Shown one piece after another: positions 62,065 to 64,000 of a DNA stretch of 64,000 nt (positions are counted from its first letter, which is position 1; every line of letters starts with the position of its first letter). Below the pieces are notes generated by a model that saw only the letters and a program-made list of their open reading frames with translations, ran no database searches and had not been told where the DNA came from. The stretch is from Chrysomallon squamiferum (taxonomy: Eukaryota; Mollusca; Gastropoda; Neomphalida; Peltospiridae): positions 10,658,675-10,722,674 of the forward strand of contig CM022674.1 in NCBI GenBank assembly GCA_012295275.1, read 5' to 3'. A program made the position numbers and the translations under genes.

Positions 62065-62140
62065 ACAAATGTCTGTGTGTGTTTGTGTATGATGCAACTA
62101 TTGTACTTTACAAACGTCTGTGTGTGTTTGTGTATGACAA
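62065..62140 (+). repeat. Tandem duplication of about 48 bp
   Basis: CTATTGTACTTTACAAATGT then CTGTGTGTGTTTGTGTATGA occurs twice in a row, differing at one base (AAATGT versus AAACGT). Confidence 0.8.
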
Positions 62141-62849
62141 TTTATATCTACCAGAAATAAATATTTAAAAAAAAAGAAGAATTTAGTGTAACATATTTCT
62201 GAATTTATAATAAATGAACAAAAATACATAAGTATGTATGTGCATGTTTGGGATTCATATTCAAATATTTGAATAACAGATAAATTGTTTATAATTGTTT
62301 TTTATATATATAATAGATAGAGATAGACAGACAGATATAATTTATATATTTATATGTATACACATGTATTTTGTACACATACATATGGAAACAAACATCT
62401 GCATGTGTATATATGTTTATATGTACACACAAACACACACACATACAAACTTATTTAATCAATATTATCCATAACATGGTTTGAATAATTTATGTGTACA
62501 ACAGCTGCGACTAACAAGATAAATGTTGTTTTGCTTACTAAATGAAATCAATAAACCTTAAAGGTTGTTAATGCATAGGCCTACTTGGGATATAATTTAT
62601 TGATTTATGAAGATAGATTTATATTTGTGATAAATATTGTCAGTTGAAACTTGCCACTGGTCACAAGACAATTAACTACACATGAAGCACACATACAGAC
62701 ACATGCACACATGAAAACACACTGATTAATTTTAATTTTCACCATGTTCAAAAAAACAAAAATTCTAATTTAATTCAGTTCTTTTTTTTAAGATGATGTT
62801 TTTGTTTGTATGAGTGTGTGTGTCTCTGTGTGTTGTGTATAACTGTGTG

Positions 62850-62852
62850 TAT

Positions 62853-62918
<66 letters not shown>

Positions 62919-62930
62919 GTTTGTGTCTGT
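62850..62930. repeat. TG microsatellite
   Basis: About 60 bp of TG ending in TATGTATGTATG. Confidence 0.95.
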
Positions 62931-63210
62931 ATGTCTATGTATTTTCATTTCAACAGCACCCTCTATATGGTGCATTTATAGGGTTATGGTGCAAGCAATT
63001 AAAACAGAAAACGAGTGAAGTTTAGCTTGTCCTGTCATGAAAGAAAAACAAATTCAGTTTTAATATCACTGGGGGTGCATGTTTTAGAATACAGTATTAT
63101 TTGCTCTCGTAAAATCAGAAATTAAAATGCACTACATTAATTCATAATAACAGTTATTTGATGCATAATACATAAACTTACATTTGAATATTGCTATTTA
63201 ACAAACCCAC

Positions 63211-63259
63211 CTTTGACGATGTTAATTGTATATTCTTTAGCTGCGCTTTCTTCTCCCAT
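63211..63259 (-). CDS. Candidate first exon, possibly a third kazrin start (exon 1c)
   Basis: The ATG at 63259 encodes MGEESAAKEYTINIVK plus one base, followed by the strong donor AAAG|GTGGGT. It sits in the only clearly CpG-rich stretch of the window, facing a plus-strand start about 195 bp away. Phase 1 matches kazrin exon 2, and no other minus-strand exon was found between here and kazrin exon 1a, so a far-upstream kazrin promoter is the simplest reading. An unrelated gene nested on this strand with very short exons is not excluded. The YTINI string resembles the start of ribosomal protein L31, but the following L31 motif is absent. Confidence 0.5.
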
Positions 63260-63620
63260 GCTGGTTACGAAAATGAGATAGCGTCGATAACGCAGACTAT
63301 TAGCGCACACATTAAACGTCGTCTGCTGTCAGCAGACTTTTCTTCCGGCTTATAAAACAGCAAAATAATTAAATCATCTGTCAATTCGGCTTGTACCGAC
63401 ACTGATATTGCCAGATTGTGAGCAGCATACAACACAAAACACTCTCGAAATAAGATGCATTTCGCGTTTCGCAGAGTCAGCGCGACCCAAAAGACTCGAC
63501 ATGAAAGGGATTCGATAAAAGGTAAATGCTGGTGTGATATATTATTACAATTATGTCAGGTTACACCTTTGCAAGCGTGCATGACATCACAAGAACGATC
63601 CATTTTTTTTCGTAGGTGTG
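63225..63620. promoter_or_regulatory. CpG-rich divergent promoter region
   Basis: CpG dinucleotides are dense here (GCGTCGATAACGCAG, AACGTCGTC, TTCGCGTTTCGC, CAGCGCGACC) and almost absent elsewhere. Two start codons with good donors face away from each other at 63259 (minus) and 63455 (plus). This is the layout of a bidirectional, germline-unmethylated promoter (inference). Confidence 0.6.
63455..63521 (+). CDS. First coding exon of an unidentified plus-strand gene
   Basis: The ATG at 63455 opens 22 codons, starting MHFAFRRVSATQKTRHERD, plus one base, before the donor AAAAG|GTAAAT. It is rich in Arg/Ser/Thr and lacks acidic residues until Glu17, compatible with a mitochondrial or basic N-terminus (weak). 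High CpG and position within the divergent promoter support a real first exon. Phase 1 fits an acceptor at 63873, although that junction is a guess. Confidence 0.5.
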
Positions 63621-63771
63621 AGAGACTTTTGGAAACACAGAGCATCATTTCTATATTTAAATTGTATTAAAATAAACATGATATAATTATAAATGTAAGC
63701 TGAAATAAATTATTATTAATGACGTAGTGATTACTTATTAATATAGCAACTACAGCATCAACAACAACAAC

Positions 63772-63804
<33 letters not shown>
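63772..63804. repeat. TA dinucleotide tract
   Basis: About 30 bp of pure TA in the putative intron between the two plus-strand exons. Confidence 0.95.
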
Positions 63805-63807
<3 letters not shown>

Positions 63808-63873
63808 CCTGAAAATTTAAGAAAAAACAAAAGAAAGAAAGAAAACTAATTTGATATATTTCTACCACTGCAG

Positions 63874-64000
63874 AGATAACAACGATGCTGTATCAAGGAA
63901 GGTGGTGGTATAACCTTTACGTTGATGACGTTCTGTTTATACGAGTTAACCAGGTCTGTATGTGTGATATTTCACTAGATCACTTGAGGATGCGAGATGG
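63874..64000 (+). CDS. Possible second exon of the plus-strand gene, cut by the window end
   Basis: Acceptor TACCACTGCAG|AGATAA; entering in phase 1 the frame is open to the last base: EITTMLYQGRWWYNLYVDDV then LFIRVNQ and VCMCDISLDHLRMRD. The GC content is higher than the 250 bp before it. It could end at CAG|GTCTGT (63952) instead of running on. No domain was recognised; the YVDD string alone is not enough to call a reverse transcriptase, because no flanking RT motifs are visible. Confidence 0.35.

Larger units (their letters stand above)
48111..63210. other. Repeat-rich non-coding region upstream of exon 1a
   Basis: About 15 kb with no exon I can support. If 63211-63259 is a kazrin first exon this is intron; otherwise intergenic. 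Contents: TTTA tetranucleotide tract, poly-T, a 58-bp array, TG/CA, CT, GGAT and ATT tracts and a possible SINE remnant, listed separately. Confidence 0.65.

Noticed and set aside
63211-63259. First exon of ribosomal protein L31
   Set aside because: KEYTINI is shared but the following KRIHG motif and any further L31 exon are absent.
63874-64000. Reverse transcriptase because of YVDD
   Set aside because: A single four-residue match; no neighbouring RT motifs, and the segment starts at a splice acceptor in phase with a first exon.

Overview
This is a window of animal nuclear DNA, not bacterial or viral. It is very AT-rich, packed with microsatellites (ATT, TG/CA, CT, GGAT) and minisatellites. 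Coding information occurs only as short, phase-matched exons on the minus strand separated by introns with GT..AG ends. The exon sequences resemble vertebrate kazrin closely enough to identify the gene. The base composition, repeat load and divergence from vertebrates suggest an invertebrate, possibly a mollusc or other spiralian. That assignment is inference; no species call is possible from the sequence alone.

The window is dominated by one gene, the kazrin (KAZN) orthologue, on the minus strand. I assembled 14 exons with consistent phases from 47635 (ATG) to 7020 (TGA). They give about 794 residues, against about 775 in the human long form as I recall it. The N-terminal half is coiled coil (exons 2-5), followed by a linker with a basic nuclear-localisation-like segment (exon 7), three SAM domains (exons 8-12) and a divergent tail (exons 13-14). 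A second first exon at 22553-22610 ends in the same phase and splices equally well to exon 2. A third candidate first exon at 63211-63259, also phase 1, lies in a CpG-rich island. The gene may therefore have three promoters spread over about 41 kb.

Layout: 1-7019 is AT-rich 3' flank and 3' UTR. 7020-21178 holds kazrin exons 14 to 2. 21179-22552 is the intron between exons 2 and 1b and carries a 52-bp minisatellite. 22553-22610 is exon 1b. 22611-47550 is a large intron of repeats with no confident exon. 47551-47635 is exon 1a with CCAAT boxes upstream. 47636-63210 is again non-coding and repeat-rich. 63211-63600 is a CpG-rich divergent promoter with a minus-strand first exon and a plus-strand first exon (63455-63521); a possible second plus-strand exon runs off the window end.

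The most unusual signal is that several tandem repeats inside kazrin are anchored on its own splice sites. A 21-bp unit triplicates the exon 6 donor exactly in frame. A 52-bp unit repeats the exon 2 acceptor about 14 times. A decayed array copies the exon 10 acceptor. A 35-bp array starts at the exon 11 acceptor. The exon encoding SAM2 also carries two apparently compensating frame changes, the first inside a stretch that matches the neighbouring 35-bp minisatellite.
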